From Saprospiraceae bacterium (GTDB lineage Bacteria; Bacteroidota; Bacteroidia; Chitinophagales; Saprospiraceae): DNA of 64,000 bases. The stretch is from contig JALHQW010000044.1 of assembly GCA_022841745.1 (NCBI GenBank), positions 1-64,000 on the forward strand, read 5' to 3'. Numbering within the stretch: position 1 is the stretch's first letter; each line of letters opens with the position of its first letter. The position numbers and the translations under genes were made by a program. The notes beneath the pieces are model-generated. The model worked only from the letters and a program-made list of their open reading frames with translations. It was not told where the DNA came from and searched no databases. Positions 30,753-39,635 of this stretch are shown piece by piece.

Positions 30753-31085
30753 ATGAAATGGAAAAGACTACAATCACACCCTGAATTTCGCTGTAATCTA
30801 TGCTATAAGCCCTTTTCGGAAGGGGGTTTTGTTTATGAGGAAAGCATAGAGGAAATACCTAATTCTACATTCATGCTTACCGCCTGTACTATCATTTGTG
30901 CCCGCAAAATCGAAAAGCACCCCGGCCTAAAAAGCTATATAAAAGATGGCAAGAAAAGGGCTATCAAGGCACACGAAAGCAGGGACATAAGAGAAGATGA
31001 AAAAGCGAAAGAGGCATTTGAAAGCATTCTTAAAGATGCTGCTGAAAACACCGGCTTGAAACTGGTATCTATAAAAGATAATTGA
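30753..31085 (+). CDS. Small protein with possible Cys cluster (B)
   Basis: 110 residues from ATG 30753, 1 nt after the preceding stop. CNLCYKPFSEGG provides a CxxC; two further Cys occur in TACTIICARK. This could be a zinc-binding site of HNH/treble-clef type, though no nuclease residues are evident. The C-terminal half is a charged helix. Precedes the primase gene. Confidence 0.55.
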   Translation: MKWKRLQSHPEFRCNLCYKPFSEGGFVYEESIEEIPNSTFMLTACTIICARKIEKHPGLKSYIKDGKKRAIKAHESRDIREDEKAKEAFESILKDAAENTGLKLVSIKDN

Positions 31086-31102
31086 ACACCACCACCCATT
31101 CC

Positions 31103-34100
31103 ATGAGTTATATAACAAACGAAGCCGAAATAAAAGAAGCCGCCGACGTCCTCTCCACCATCATGGAGACCGCCCCAGGCATTGAACTAAAAAAGCAGGG
31201 GGCCAACTGGATAGGCAAATGCCCCTTGCCTGGCCACAATGAAAAGACAGGCAGCTTCACCGTTTCGCCTCAAAAGCGCATGTGGAAATGCTTCGGCTGT
31301 GGCAAGGGCGGCGATTCGGCCCGCTTTGTCATGGAGATGAACCGGGAGGTGTACCCAGCGGCGCTGGAGCGGGTAGCCAAGGCTAGCAAAATCACCGTCC
31401 AATACGATAAGAGCATCACCCCGGAGCAACGGACGGCGTACAACGACAAAAAGCGATTGCTCCAGGAGCGACGGGAAAGCCTGCGGGCCTACCTAAAAGG
31501 GGTGGTGGAGTTTTTGCAGAGCGACAACAATTCAATGATTACCGTTACGGAAAACGGCATTGAATACGCTGAATTTGCGGGCCGTCGCTACAAACTTTCC
31601 ACCATTGAAAAATTTGCGCTTTGTGCCCCGTTCAACAATAATTCAATTACCGACAATGCAGCGGCCCAGAAATGGAGCATTCCAATTTTGGTACAGTTGG
31701 GCGTCCTGAACATGGGCGACAATGGCAAAGCCTACGACGTTTGGAAATCCCGCTGGATTTTCCCCATTCGGGATGCCGACGGGCATTTTGTCACGCTGGG
31801 CGGGCGGGCCACTAAGGAGAAATTGGCTGAAGGTTGGAGCAAGTACATGAACGGCAAGGGCTACGACCCATCCAACTACAACCTCGAAACCGATAACGTA
31901 GGCTATAACAAGTCCAAAACATTCTACGGCTTCCATGAGGGCAAGAAAGCGATTTATGCCAAGGAAGCGGTCATGCTCGTGGAAGGCTACACCGACGTTT
32001 TAAGCCTGCACGAAGCGGGTTTTGATACTGCCGTGGCCACCTGCGGCACTGCCCTTACGCTGGGGCATATTGAGGTGCTGAAATCGAACGGCATTGCGGA
32101 TGTGACCATCTTCCGGGATGGCGACAAAGCGGGCATTGCAGCGGCGGAAAGGGATGTGAAGCTACTCGTTGAAAATGGCATTGCGCCCTACGTTGTGCTT
32201 TGCGATGTGTTCAGCAAAGCGCATTTCGAGCGCTGGTTTTCGGAAAACGTACTGCTTGGCTCCAAACTGAGCCTCTACGAATTGGAGGGGATGTTTGAGG
32301 AAGAAATAGACAATTGGGCCGTGGAGACGGACGAAACCCAGGCGGCGGTTTGGAATAAAATCAGCGAGGGCAGCACCCTCAAAAAGTACCGCCTCAAATG
32401 CTTTTTGCACAACCAACCCGACCCCATCACCTACGAGCCAGCGGCTCACGACCCCGATAGCCTTGTTAGGGAGCTATCAAAGAACGATTTCAAGGCGTTC
32501 CTTGAAATGAAAAAACAGGACGGGCTTATCTGGCTGGTAATGAAGGATTACCGCCGAAACGATGTGCAGGTGCAAGCGGCTACCATCCAACAGGCGGCCA
32601 GTCTTTTGCAGCATATCAAAGACCCAGCTAGGGGCGCTTACCTCAAGAACCTCACGCAAGGCGAGCACCTGGGCAGTGTACAGCGGGCCATTGAAAGCGA
32701 GATAAAGAAGCTCGAAGCGGCCAAGGGCGATAAAAAGCAGAAATTCAGCAAAGACCTCGACGAGCAACAAATGGCCGATGCCAGTGATTACGGCATGTTC
32801 GTACGCAATAACCAATATTGGCGCTATGACAAGGAAAACTACCTCTACCACGGCCAAGCCGTTACCAATTTCATTTTCGAGCCTCGCTACCTGATAAAAG
32901 ACCCTGTGGCCAGTGCCCGGATTTTGACCATAAAAAACATTTACGGCCATACGGCGGTATTGAACCTGCCCCAAGAGATGTTTGGAACCATTGGCAAGAT
33001 GCAGGACGTAATTAGCGGCGAAGGCAATTTCATATTTGAACCGGGCATTAAGGCCACGGATTTCAGTATGATTCGTAAAATGGTGTTTGACCAGATGAAG
33101 GACCACGTAGCCTACCGACTCATGGCAATGGGTCACCACCACAATGGCTTTTATGTCTGGGCAAATGGCCTGTACTCCTACGAGGGCGACTGGCTGCCCT
33201 GCGACGATTTGGGACTCGTGGAGCATAACGGCGTGAAGTACCTACTGCCGGGCCGTGCCCACTCCGACGACCCGAACTATGAGAAAACCGAGGCATCGGA
33301 CGAATACATCAAGAAATTTGCCTACTATCAGGGCGATGGAATCATCTTCCAAGATTGGAGCGAGAAGTTCATCACCATTTACGGCGAGAACGGCGCTATG
33401 TCCATGATGTGGGCATTTGCTTCGCTCTTCCGGGATGTGATATGGGCAAAGCATAAGGGCTTTCCCCATATCAACTTTTCAGGCAAGAAAGGCAGCGGCA
33501 AATCCCGGATAATGTGGTCTATCATGGCGCTATGGGGGGAAGCCCATCAGGATGGGGCGCTGGGCAATTCCACCTATAAATCGTTCTTTCAAACGTTCAT
33601 GCAGAAAGTGAATTCCGTCGTTTGGTTCGAGGAATTTCACAGCAAATTGGACTTTGGCACCTGGATTAAATCCATGATGGCCGTTTACGACAACACGGGG
33701 CGTAACAAAGCCGACATTGCCTCGCATATCTCCACCAAGAAAACGACCATCAAAAGCGCCTTTGCCTACACCGGGCAAGATGAACCTACCGGGCTGGGCG
33801 ATGACAATGCCCTGTGGAGCCGTACCATTGTGCGGGAGCCAAAAAAGAACGTTTCTCCCAACGCCTACAAGCTGCTGGATGAATTGACGGCCATCGAGGA
33901 TAGCGGCCAATTGACGGGTATCACCTGTGCCGTGCTGAAACACCGCAAAAAGGTTGAAAAGCAGTACGCCCGTGTGATGGGCGAGCAAATGGAGGCGCTA
34001 AAGGCCGAGCTTGGCCTACGTGGCGGCTTGGCGCAAAAGGCAGAGGACCGGACGTTGAACAACTTGGTGCCACTGCTGGCCATGTATAAGATTTTGGAGG

Positions 34101-34663
34101 CAGAAATTACTTTTCCATTTGGCTATGATGAACTCATGGGCATCGTCATTGACCAAATAAAATACCAAACGAAAGGGATTCTTACCCAGGACAAAGAAGC
34201 CGTGTGGTGGGATGAAATAGAGCTACTGACCAACCGGGGCACCCTTCGCCACGATAAACACTTGATAGTGGAGGCCGTGTCCAGCGTCAGCATAGAGTCA
34301 GGCCGGGGCCAAACACAATCAAAGGCGCTGAAAGGGGAAACACAGGTTATTTTCATCCGCATGAAGGATTGCTACGCAGAGTACCGCTTGGATATGGTGA
34401 AAAAGCAGAACAACGACCTCACCCCGGAGGGGATTTTGTTCAAGGATTTGCAAAAGTCGGAGGCGTACATAGGCGTCGTGCCTTCCAAGAAATTTGAAAA
34501 CAACAGCCGGGTTTATCGGTGCTGGGCCTTTGACCTTAGCAAATTGATGGAAACGGAATTCATCACCACTGCCGAGGCGGTGGAACTGTACCGGAGACGG
34601 GAGGGGAACGGGGTTGCGGAGGATTTACCGGAGAATAACAAGGCTGTGGAGGCGGCATCTTAA
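31103..34663 (+). CDS. Primase-helicase fusion (CHC2 zinc finger, Toprim, P-loop ATPase)
   Basis: 1186 residues from ATG 31103 (CCCATTC just before it). Zinc finger Cys40, His45, Cys63, Cys66 (GKCPLPGHNEKTGSF, WKCFGCGKGG), as in DnaG-type primases. Toprim domain: VMLVEGYTDVLSLHEAGF near residues 290-305 with the catalytic Glu, and FRDGDKAG near 338 with the DxD metal site. Between 500 and 780 is a long linker; Walker A FSGKKGSGKSRIMWS lies near 790-805, with acidic VVWFEEFHSK as Walker B about 40 residues later. This combination makes primers and unwinds DNA for element replication. The A element uses an unrelated DUF3987-type protein. Confidence 0.9.
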   Translation: MSYITNEAEIKEAADVLSTIMETAPGIELKKQGANWIGKCPLPGHNEKTGSFTVSPQKRMWKCFGCGKGGDSARFVMEMNREVYPAALERVAKASKITVQYDKSITPEQRTAYNDKKRLLQERRESLRAYLKGVVEFLQSDNNSMITVTENGIEYAEFAGRRYKLSTIEKFALCAPFNNNSITDNAAAQKWSIPILVQLGVLNMGDNGKAYDVWKSRWIFPIRDADGHFVTLGGRATKEKLAEGWSKYMNGKGYDPSNYNLETDNVGYNKSKTFYGFHEGKKAIYAKEAVMLVEGYTDVLSLHEAGFDTAVATCGTALTLGHIEVLKSNGIADVTIFRDGDKAGIAAAERDVKLLVENGIAPYVVLCDVFSKAHFERWFSENVLLGSKLSLYELEGMFEEEIDNWAVETDETQAAVWNKISEGSTLKKYRLKCFLHNQPDPITYEPAAHDPDSLVRELSKNDFKAFLEMKKQDGLIWLVMKDYRRNDVQVQAATIQQAASLLQHIKDPARGAYLKNLTQGEHLGSVQRAIESEIKKLEAAKGDKKQKFSKDLDEQQMADASDYGMFVRNNQYWRYDKENYLYHGQAVTNFIFEPRYLIKDPVASARILTIKNIYGHTAVLNLPQEMFGTIGKMQDVISGEGNFIFEPGIKATDFSMIRKMVFDQMKDHVAYRLMAMGHHHNGFYVWANGLYSYEGDWLPCDDLGLVEHNGVKYLLPGRAHSDDPNYEKTEASDEYIKKFAYYQGDGIIFQDWSEKFITIYGENGAMSMMWAFASLFRDVIWAKHKGFPHINFSGKKGSGKSRIMWSIMALWGEAHQDGALGNSTYKSFFQTFMQKVNSVVWFEEFHSKLDFGTWIKSMMAVYDNTGRNKADIASHISTKKTTIKSAFAYTGQDEPTGLGDDNALWSRTIVREPKKNVSPNAYKLLDELTAIEDSGQLTGITCAVLKHRKKVEKQYARVMGEQMEALKAELGLRGGLAQKAEDRTLNNLVPLLAMYKILEAEITFPFGYDELMGIVIDQIKYQTKGILTQDKEAVWWDEIELLTNRGTLRHDKHLIVEAVSSVSIESGRGQTQSKALKGETQVIFIRMKDCYAEYRLDMVKKQNNDLTPEGILFKDLQKSEAYIGVVPSKKFENNSRVYRCWAFDLSKLMETEFITTAEAVELYRRREGNGVAEDLPENNKAVEAAS

Positions 34664-34684
34664 ATCATTTTAAAAATCAACGAT

Positions 34685-35023
34685 ATGAAAATGCTGAAAA
34701 TGAACGATGAATTAGTGCAAATATTTGTACAAATGACCATGCTTAAAGAAAGCGAAGCTCCACAGCTATACAATAAAATTATAGAAGGCGGCGGCTGGGT
34801 GCTAAAAGCTATTGACAAGCATTTTGAAGCGGTTAACCTCCAATGTTCCAAGCGAGTCCAAATAATGCTTCTTGCTATCAGCGATGGAGCAATAGGGCGG
34901 GCGGTTCAATACGTAAGGCCAATGTATGATTGGGCAAAAGAAACTGGAACAATGGAAATAACTTGGGAAGATTTCAATTTGCGTATTTTCCCGATGGGCT
35001 ACCCCGATTTCACCAAAGACTAA
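34685..35023 (+). CDS. Hypothetical early protein (B)
   Basis: 112 residues, helical, starting 21 nt after the primase-helicase. Segments such as LYNKIIEGGGWVLKAIDKHF and KRVQIMLLAISDGAIGRAVQ suggest a compact all-alpha fold. Followed by the early-operon terminator. No family recognised. Confidence 0.55.
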   Translation: MKMLKMNDELVQIFVQMTMLKESEAPQLYNKIIEGGGWVLKAIDKHFEAVNLQCSKRVQIMLLAISDGAIGRAVQYVRPMYDWAKETGTMEITWEDFNLRIFPMGYPDFTKD

Positions 35024-35046
35024 AGTTGGTTTTTCGTTTTGTTTTA

Positions 35047-35085
35047 AGCCCTGGGCGGCGGCTACGGCGCTCAGGGGCTTTTAAA
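35047..35085 (+). terminator. Duplicated terminator hairpin, copy 1 (B)
   Basis: CCCTGGGCG and CGCTCAGGG pair over 9 bp (one G-U) with a 10-nt loop, followed by GGCTTTT. The 31-bp sequence is repeated exactly at 35269. The lead-in GTTGGTTTTTCGTTTT is shared with the terminator at 9857 in A. Confidence 0.75.
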
Positions 35086-35096
35086 AAAATAGTTCT

Positions 35097-35231
35097 ATGG
35101 AAATTCCAATCGAACAATGGAGAGACACCATCCTGATGACAGGATGCTTTGAGCAGGATTTTAGGGACGATACACCATTCATCGTGGGGTACTGGGTTGC
35201 GCTTTTCGGAATTGATATTTTTTCGCAATAG
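35097..35231 (+). CDS. Small hypothetical protein between two identical terminators (B)
   Basis: 44 residues (MEIPIEQWRDTILMTGCFEQ at the start). It begins 20 nt after copy 1 of the terminator and ends 37 nt before copy 2, so the hairpin plus gene look like a duplicated or inserted unit. Being framed by terminators, it needs read-through or its own promoter. Coding status moderately likely. Confidence 0.4.
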   Translation: MEIPIEQWRDTILMTGCFEQDFRDDTPFIVGYWVALFGIDIFSQ

Positions 35232-35268
35232 TTGCTTCTTTCCTCTTTTCCTTACTACATTTTCATTC

Positions 35269-35305
35269 AGCCCTGGGCGGCGGCTACGGCGCTCAGGGGT
35301 TTTTA
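35269..35305 (+). terminator. Duplicated terminator hairpin, copy 2 (B)
   Basis: Same 31 bp as 35047-35077, followed by TTTTT. It lies 14 nt before the ATG at 35319. Two identical copies 222 bp apart can also recombine. Confidence 0.75.
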
Positions 35306-35318
35306 AAAAATCATTTCA

Positions 35319-35666
35319 ATGGAAAATTTGTATCAACTAATCAACGCCGTGCTTGCCTTCAAAAAGGCAAGGAGGCAAGTTCTGACAGAGTTTGAAGATT
35401 TTGGCAAAAAGGGCCTTTTGAAAACCTACGGGGATTGTCTATCATTTCCTAGCTATCAAGAGTCCGAGAACGAAATGTTTAGGCTGATAGAAGTAATGGA
35501 GCTTACTGACTTCGATGTTGATGGCAGCGACAAACTATCGCTACAAATGGCGCTAGTTCAGAGCGAAAGGCAGTTAAAGGACGTGATTGATTTCCTAGAA
35601 GAAAAGGAGCTAGGCGAAGACTTCAACGACTGGCTGCATGAACATGACCCTGATAAAGCATTTTGA
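35319..35666 (+). CDS. Hypothetical protein, last gene before origin region (B)
   Basis: 115 residues, helical and strongly acidic toward the C-terminus (LKDVIDFLEEKELGEDFNDW). The N-terminus is basic (AFKKARRQVL). No family recognised. It ends the B early region; a strong terminator follows at 35687. Confidence 0.55.
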   Translation: MENLYQLINAVLAFKKARRQVLTEFEDFGKKGLLKTYGDCLSFPSYQESENEMFRLIEVMELTDFDVDGSDKLSLQMALVQSERQLKDVIDFLEEKELGEDFNDWLHEHDPDKAF

Positions 35667-35686
35667 CTCACACTTCGAGTATTACC

Positions 35687-35719
35687 AAAGCCCCGGCGCT
35701 CTCCGCACCGGGGCTTTTT
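35687..35719 (+). terminator. Terminator before the iteron region (B)
   Basis: AAAGCCCCGG and CCGGGGCTTT form a 10-bp stem around CGCTCTCCGCA, followed by TT and C. It parallels the terminator at 10017 in A. Confidence 0.8.
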
Positions 35720-35955
35720 CACTTCCCCCGCCCCCCCCTTTCCTAAAAGCAATTGCCCGATAGGGCACAACAACAGCTGTGAGCGCAGCGAACACCATTC
35801 GTTTCCTCCACGAAAAAATTTTTCCCTTTTCCCCCGCACCCCCAAAAAAGAGTTTACCAGCAGAAGGGAAGGCCGTGCATACACTGTTTTTGTCGATTGA
35901 AACCCCGCTGGATTTTTTAGCGCCGAAAATTCACAGCTAAAAGGGGGTAAAATCT
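35720..35955. other. Gene-free stretch before the iterons (B)
   Basis: I see no gene here. It holds C- and A-rich homopolymer runs and GCACAACAACAGC-type sequence. It is the left shoulder of the presumed origin region. Confidence 0.5.
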
Positions 35956-36257
35956 GCACTACCGCACTACCTGAGCAATTTTCATCCTTTTTTTTAGGTC
36001 AAAATGTCAGGTTCTTCTGTTTTAAATGTTTGAAAATCAAGTATTTAGAAAGGATGCTCCAAAAACACATTACGAAAAAAAAATGCACTACCTGTGCACT
36101 ACCTGTGCACTACTTTTTGCGATTTGCACTACCTAAAACAAAAAGTGTCAGGTAGTGCGGTAGTGCAAAAGTAGTACATCAAAATGTTTAGACATTTCAT
36201 AACTCATTGATAATCAGGCAAAAAAAAGTCAGGTAGTGCGGTAGTGCAGGTAGTGCA
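35956..36257. repeat. Iteron region of element B, candidate replication origin
   Basis: About 11 copies of GCACTACC or its complement GGTAGTGC. Three lie head to tail at 36085-36114 with an 11-bp period (TGCACTACCTG). The rightmost copies are in the opposite orientation (GGTAGTGCGGTAGTGCAGGT). AT-rich DNA (36001-36080, 36165-36230) lies between. Same position as the TCCAG-type array in A, but a different word, matching the different replication proteins. Confidence 0.75.
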
Positions 36258-36354
36258 GAAAAACACGGTCTCCAAATATTTTTTCTGAGTGCTAAAAAAT
36301 CGGGGGAAAAAGGCCAAAAATCCCTCCCATCAAAAAACATGTATCCTAAAAGGT

Positions 36355-36362
36355 TACATTTG
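36355..36362 (+). promoter_or_regulatory. Promoter -7 box before the regulatory genes (B)
   Basis: TACATTTG, exact TANNTTTG, 52 nt before the ATG at 36414; the same octamer and leader features occur in A at 10617. Confidence 0.7.
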
Positions 36363-36413
36363 TACGCAAATCAATACTACTGAGAAAAGCTGCGCAAACA
36401 ACCCATTCTGGCC

Positions 36414-36731
36414 ATGGCGCAATCCGTTCAACTACATTTGTTCAATCCCGTGGAAATGCCCGAACGCTTGGAGATAGCCGTTCAGGGCATGGCCTATGTT
36501 CGGCCCCTGGCTCGACAGTTCCTCACCAAAGGCGATTTGAGGGAACATTTCCAGTTGCGAGACAACCGGGCGCTACTGCGCAAGGTCTTCACCCCCGAAA
36601 TACTGGCCGCCGTCGAAATGGACATAGAGACTTACAAAGCCCGAAAGGAGTTCACGCTCACCGAAAGCGCCCGCATCTACGAGGCGCTGGGTATCCAGTG
36701 GCTGCGCACGGGACAAAAGGCAAAACCATAA
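36414..36731 (+). CDS. Conserved small protein, putative regulator (B)
   Basis: 105 residues. Core LTKGDLREHFQLRDNRALLR and C-terminal ESARIYEALGIQWLRT match the A protein at 10678; the N-terminal 30 residues differ. Overlaps the Cys-rich gene by one base (TAATG). Conserved in the gap between origin and late genes in both elements, so a regulator or origin-binding protein is likely. Confidence 0.7.
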   Translation: MAQSVQLHLFNPVEMPERLEIAVQGMAYVRPLARQFLTKGDLREHFQLRDNRALLRKVFTPEILAAVEMDIETYKARKEFTLTESARIYEALGIQWLRTGQKAKP

Positions 36732-36919
36732 TGGCAAAGGTCAAAGTGAAATCAAAGGCCGTGCAGGCCGCAAGGGTGGCCATCTGCGAGGCTTGCCCCT
36801 ACTTCATCCCCACCATTCGCCGCTGCCGACAGTGCGGCTGCAAAGTGGAGGATAGGGCCAAGATGGAGGATAGGGGATGCCCCATGAACCGCTGGCCGGG
36901 CGATTTGCCCAACGTTTAA
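36731..36919 (+). CDS. Cys-rich mini-protein, probable zinc ribbon (B)
   Basis: 62 residues with six Cys at the same positions as the A copy (CEACPYFI, RRCRQCGCKVEDRAKM, DRGCP). RRCRQCGCKVEDRAKM is identical in both, unusually strong conservation. Ends before a terminator at 36952. Confidence 0.75.
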   Translation: MAKVKVKSKAVQAARVAICEACPYFIPTIRRCRQCGCKVEDRAKMEDRGCPMNRWPGDLPNV

Positions 36920-36951
36920 TAGTTTTCATTTTCATACATGCTGATTTTTTG

Positions 36952-36981
36952 AAGCCAGTAGCGCCAACTACTGGCTTTTTT
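36952..36981 (+). terminator. Terminator after the Cys-rich gene (B)
   Basis: AAGCCAGTAG and CTACTGGCTT form a perfect 10-bp stem around CGCCAA, followed by TTTTT. The next ~195 bp (36982-37176) hold the presumed late promoter: CCTTGCATAACC, and TAATTGTG (about 37106) as a weak -7 box. Confidence 0.85.
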
Positions 36982-37176
36982 TATGCCCTTTCTTTTCTTA
37001 TTTGACCTTGCATAACCCCGCACAGCCTTGCTTGCGCCCGCCGCATTGCCCAAAAGCCCGCCAAATACTGCCAATTCTTAGGAATGCGGAACCCTACCAT
37101 AGCATAATTGTGGCCTAATAGCGCACAGGGCGCAAACACGGATTCGACCCGTAGCTAACTTAACCACAACCGTCTT

Positions 37177-37626
37177 ATGAACTGGAAAAATGCCATTTTG
37201 CTTGGCCTCGGTGCCTACTGGCTGCTCGGAAAAGCGGGCACGGCGGCCTACAACAAAGTGGCTTGGTCATTTGACAAGGTGCGGCTGCGTGACATCAAGC
37301 TGGCCAAGGGCGGCTTCAACCTGCGCTTGCGGGTTCAAAACAACTTGCCGACTGCCATCAAATTGGCAAGCTACCAGGGTGAAATATTTCAAAATGGAAC
37401 ATTGCTGGCCACCATAGAAAATGTGACGCCTATCAACTTGCCCAGTGGCCAAGAGGTGGTCATAACGGCATTTGCCAAAGTGAAGGGCGTGGACTTGCTC
37501 AAGTCCCTGATCAACGGAAATCAATTGGCACCAGTAATCATTGACAGCTATGCTGGCATTGACGTAGGGGCGGGGGAAGTGACCATTCCTATCAAGAACA
37601 CCTTCCACCTTTTCTATGTCGAATAG
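37177..37626 (+). CDS. LEA14-like protein with N-terminal membrane anchor (B)
   Basis: 149 residues: hydrophobic segment at 6-20, then an LEA14/WHy-type sandwich (FNLRLRVQNNLPTAIKLASY, TPINLPSGQEVVITAFAKVK). Aligns along its length with the A protein at 11410. Overlaps the next gene by 11 nt, as in A. Confidence 0.75.
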   Translation: MNWKNAILLGLGAYWLLGKAGTAAYNKVAWSFDKVRLRDIKLAKGGFNLRLRVQNNLPTAIKLASYQGEIFQNGTLLATIENVTPINLPSGQEVVITAFAKVKGVDLLKSLINGNQLAPVIIDSYAGIDVGAGEVTIPIKNTFHLFYVE

Positions 37627-39169
37627 CGCTTGGGCAAACCGAACCATACCCCGGCCTACCAAAGGTGTCAGGCTGGTAAAGGAGAATTACAACCTCCGTG
37701 ACATTGCGAAGCTGTGCCATCGGGCATTTCTGGAAGATGCCTGGCAGGTGAGGGCGTTTTCCAAGGCTTTCCCGCCAACACGGGCTGGATTGCGGGCGCT
37801 CTTCGACTTCGTGGACGAAAACTTTGAGTATGTCGAAGACCGGGGCTATACCCCACGGGGCAAGGAAGTGCCCGTGCAAGCGGTGCAAAGCCCATCGGCC
37901 ATGTGGCACACAACCCGGCAGGGCGACTGCAAATCGTTCACCGTGTTCATAGCCGCCACCGTCCATAACATGGGTTTGCCCGTGATACTCCGATTGGTGG
38001 GCTACGGCTCCAAGTACGAAAAGCACATCTACCCGGTGGCCTTGCTCAATGGGCAAGAAATACCCCTCGATGTGGTCTATAAAAAGCAACAAAACGGGCC
38101 GTTTGGCTCAGAAAAATTACCGATGGACAAAATACAAGACATCGTAGAAAAGGCTGGACTCTACAAAGTGGGCAAGATGGCCCCGCAGGTGACGGAAGCC
38201 GATTTGGAGGCAGCATTGGACAATATCAATGCCGTGGCCGACAGCATCCCAAATTATGTGGACGCCTATGACGGCGACATTACCAGCATGAGCGCCGGGG
38301 AGTTCGATACATGGCAACTGGGCAGGGCGTTGGATGCCAATGGCCAGTCCATGCGGGCATTACCGGCCGATGCACAGCAGAAAGTGGCCAGGCATATAGC
38401 CAACAACCGCCAAGCTGCATTCCGCCCGGTGAAAGTGGCCGTGCCAGTGCCCGCAGGTACCGAAGTGAGCGGCGTAAAGGACGTGCTCGACAAAATCGCC
38501 GATGCCATCAAAAAGGCGTTGAAAAAATTTGTCAACGTGTTCCACAAAGAGGACACTAAAAAGATAGCCCCATTCTTCCTTTACCTGTTCCTGACTCCAG
38601 CACAGCTGGCCAAAGCGAGGCCGCAGGTACGCAAGCGCCACGCCAAGCAGTCGGCCATTCTGGACAATATGGTAAGGAAGGGACTTGGAAGCCGTTCGCA
38701 GATTTTGGCGAGCATGGCGACCAATTTCAAAAAACAGTATGGCGTCACGCCTCAGGTGGTGCTGGCCACGGCCATCAACCGCCGCAAGAAAATGGGCGCT
38801 GTGGGAGCCGAGGCAGCCGCAGAGGGCGGTGCAGGTGGTACCGCTGAGGCTCAACTGGCACTGAAGGCCATTGACACCCTCGATAAAAACAAGGAGAAGA
38901 TAGTGGAGGCCGTTCGCAAGGTTTGGAACATCCTAAAGGCTATTTTCAAGAAAAAAGACAAGGCCGACGAAGCTGCCGAGGCGGATTCCAACGCTGCCAA
39001 TGCCTCCGACCTCTCGCTGTTGGAAAACACGGAAGGCGGCGCTGCCGACACTGGCGCTGACACCTCCACGGATACCGACACGGACACCAACGAAGCCAGT
39101 GGCGCTGGCTCCAATATGCTATTGCCCCTGGGCATCGGCTTGGCGGCGCTCTACTTTATCAGTAAGTAA
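37616..39169 (+). CDS. Transglutaminase-like membrane protein (B)
   Basis: 517 residues. Triad Cys105 (GDCKSFTVF), His137 (KHIYPVAL), Asp152 (PLDVVYKK), at the same residue numbers as in A, so the catalytic domain aligns without gaps. A basic helical region (APFFLYLFLTPAQLAKARPQ), a charged low-complexity segment and a C-terminal membrane segment follow. The last third is more diverged than the catalytic domain. Confidence 0.8.
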   Translation: MSNSAWANRTIPRPTKGVRLVKENYNLRDIAKLCHRAFLEDAWQVRAFSKAFPPTRAGLRALFDFVDENFEYVEDRGYTPRGKEVPVQAVQSPSAMWHTTRQGDCKSFTVFIAATVHNMGLPVILRLVGYGSKYEKHIYPVALLNGQEIPLDVVYKKQQNGPFGSEKLPMDKIQDIVEKAGLYKVGKMAPQVTEADLEAALDNINAVADSIPNYVDAYDGDITSMSAGEFDTWQLGRALDANGQSMRALPADAQQKVARHIANNRQAAFRPVKVAVPVPAGTEVSGVKDVLDKIADAIKKALKKFVNVFHKEDTKKIAPFFLYLFLTPAQLAKARPQVRKRHAKQSAILDNMVRKGLGSRSQILASMATNFKKQYGVTPQVVLATAINRRKKMGAVGAEAAAEGGAGGTAEAQLALKAIDTLDKNKEKIVEAVRKVWNILKAIFKKKDKADEAAEADSNAANASDLSLLENTEGGAADTGADTSTDTDTDTNEASGAGSNMLLPLGIGLAALYFISK

Positions 39170-39187
39170 CCAAATTTATCTAACGAT

Positions 39188-39499
39188 ATGGCAAGCAAGA
39201 AAAAAGCGGACGCAGTGCCGCCCATCAGCGATGCTCCGATACAGGAGCCTACACCAACAGAAAACCAAGGGCCACGCCCATACACGCCTGATGAAGTTTG
39301 GGCAGATGTGGAGGAAGTGAGCGAGCGCTTGGGCATTGACAAGAAAATGGCCCTTGACCTTTTGCAGTTGACGCTGCAAGTGAACGAATCACAATTGGTA
39401 GTTAGGCTTGCCTACAAGCCCGAAGAAATAACGGCATTGGCAAAGCAAATCATTCCATTGGTGATGGATTACAAGGCCAAGGCTACCCAGGAAGGTTAG
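39188..39499 (+). CDS. Small late protein of unknown function (B)
   Basis: 103 residues, homologous to 13397 in A through DEVWADVEEVSERLGIDKKM. Basic start, Pro-rich linker, helical core. In B the inserted leftward genes (39636-40711) separate it from the small basic protein. Confidence 0.7.
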   Translation: MASKKKADAVPPISDAPIQEPTPTENQGPRPYTPDEVWADVEEVSERLGIDKKMALDLLQLTLQVNESQLVVRLAYKPEEITALAKQIIPLVMDYKAKATQEG

Positions 39500-39539
39500 A
39501 TAGTTTGGATTATAACTGAAATAAAATTTGTCCAGTCAC

Positions 39540-39567
39540 GCCGGGCTTTCTTCGATGAAAGCCCGGC
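39540..39567. terminator. Stem-loop after the 103-residue gene (B)
   Basis: GCCGGGCTTTC and GAAAGCCCGGC, an 11-bp perfect stem with a TTCGAT loop and no T run. Same place as the hairpin at 13743 in A. Confidence 0.55.
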
Positions 39568-39583
39568 AGACTTTGGCGAACAA

Positions 39584-39613
39584 AAAAGCCCCCCGCAACG
39601 GCGGGAGGCTTTC
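39584..39613 (-). terminator. Leftward terminator of the inserted cassette
   Basis: On the minus strand AAAGCCTCCCGC and GCGGGGGGCTTT pair with one mismatch and are followed by T residues. It ends transcription of the leftward gene at 39636 before it meets the late operon. Confidence 0.7.
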
Positions 39614-39635
39614 TTGAAAATCTTGCGGCTTTGTA

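Noticed and set aside
35956-36257. CRISPR-like array
   Set aside because: Repeat units are 8-11 bp with mixed orientation and no unique spacers, so iterons fit better.
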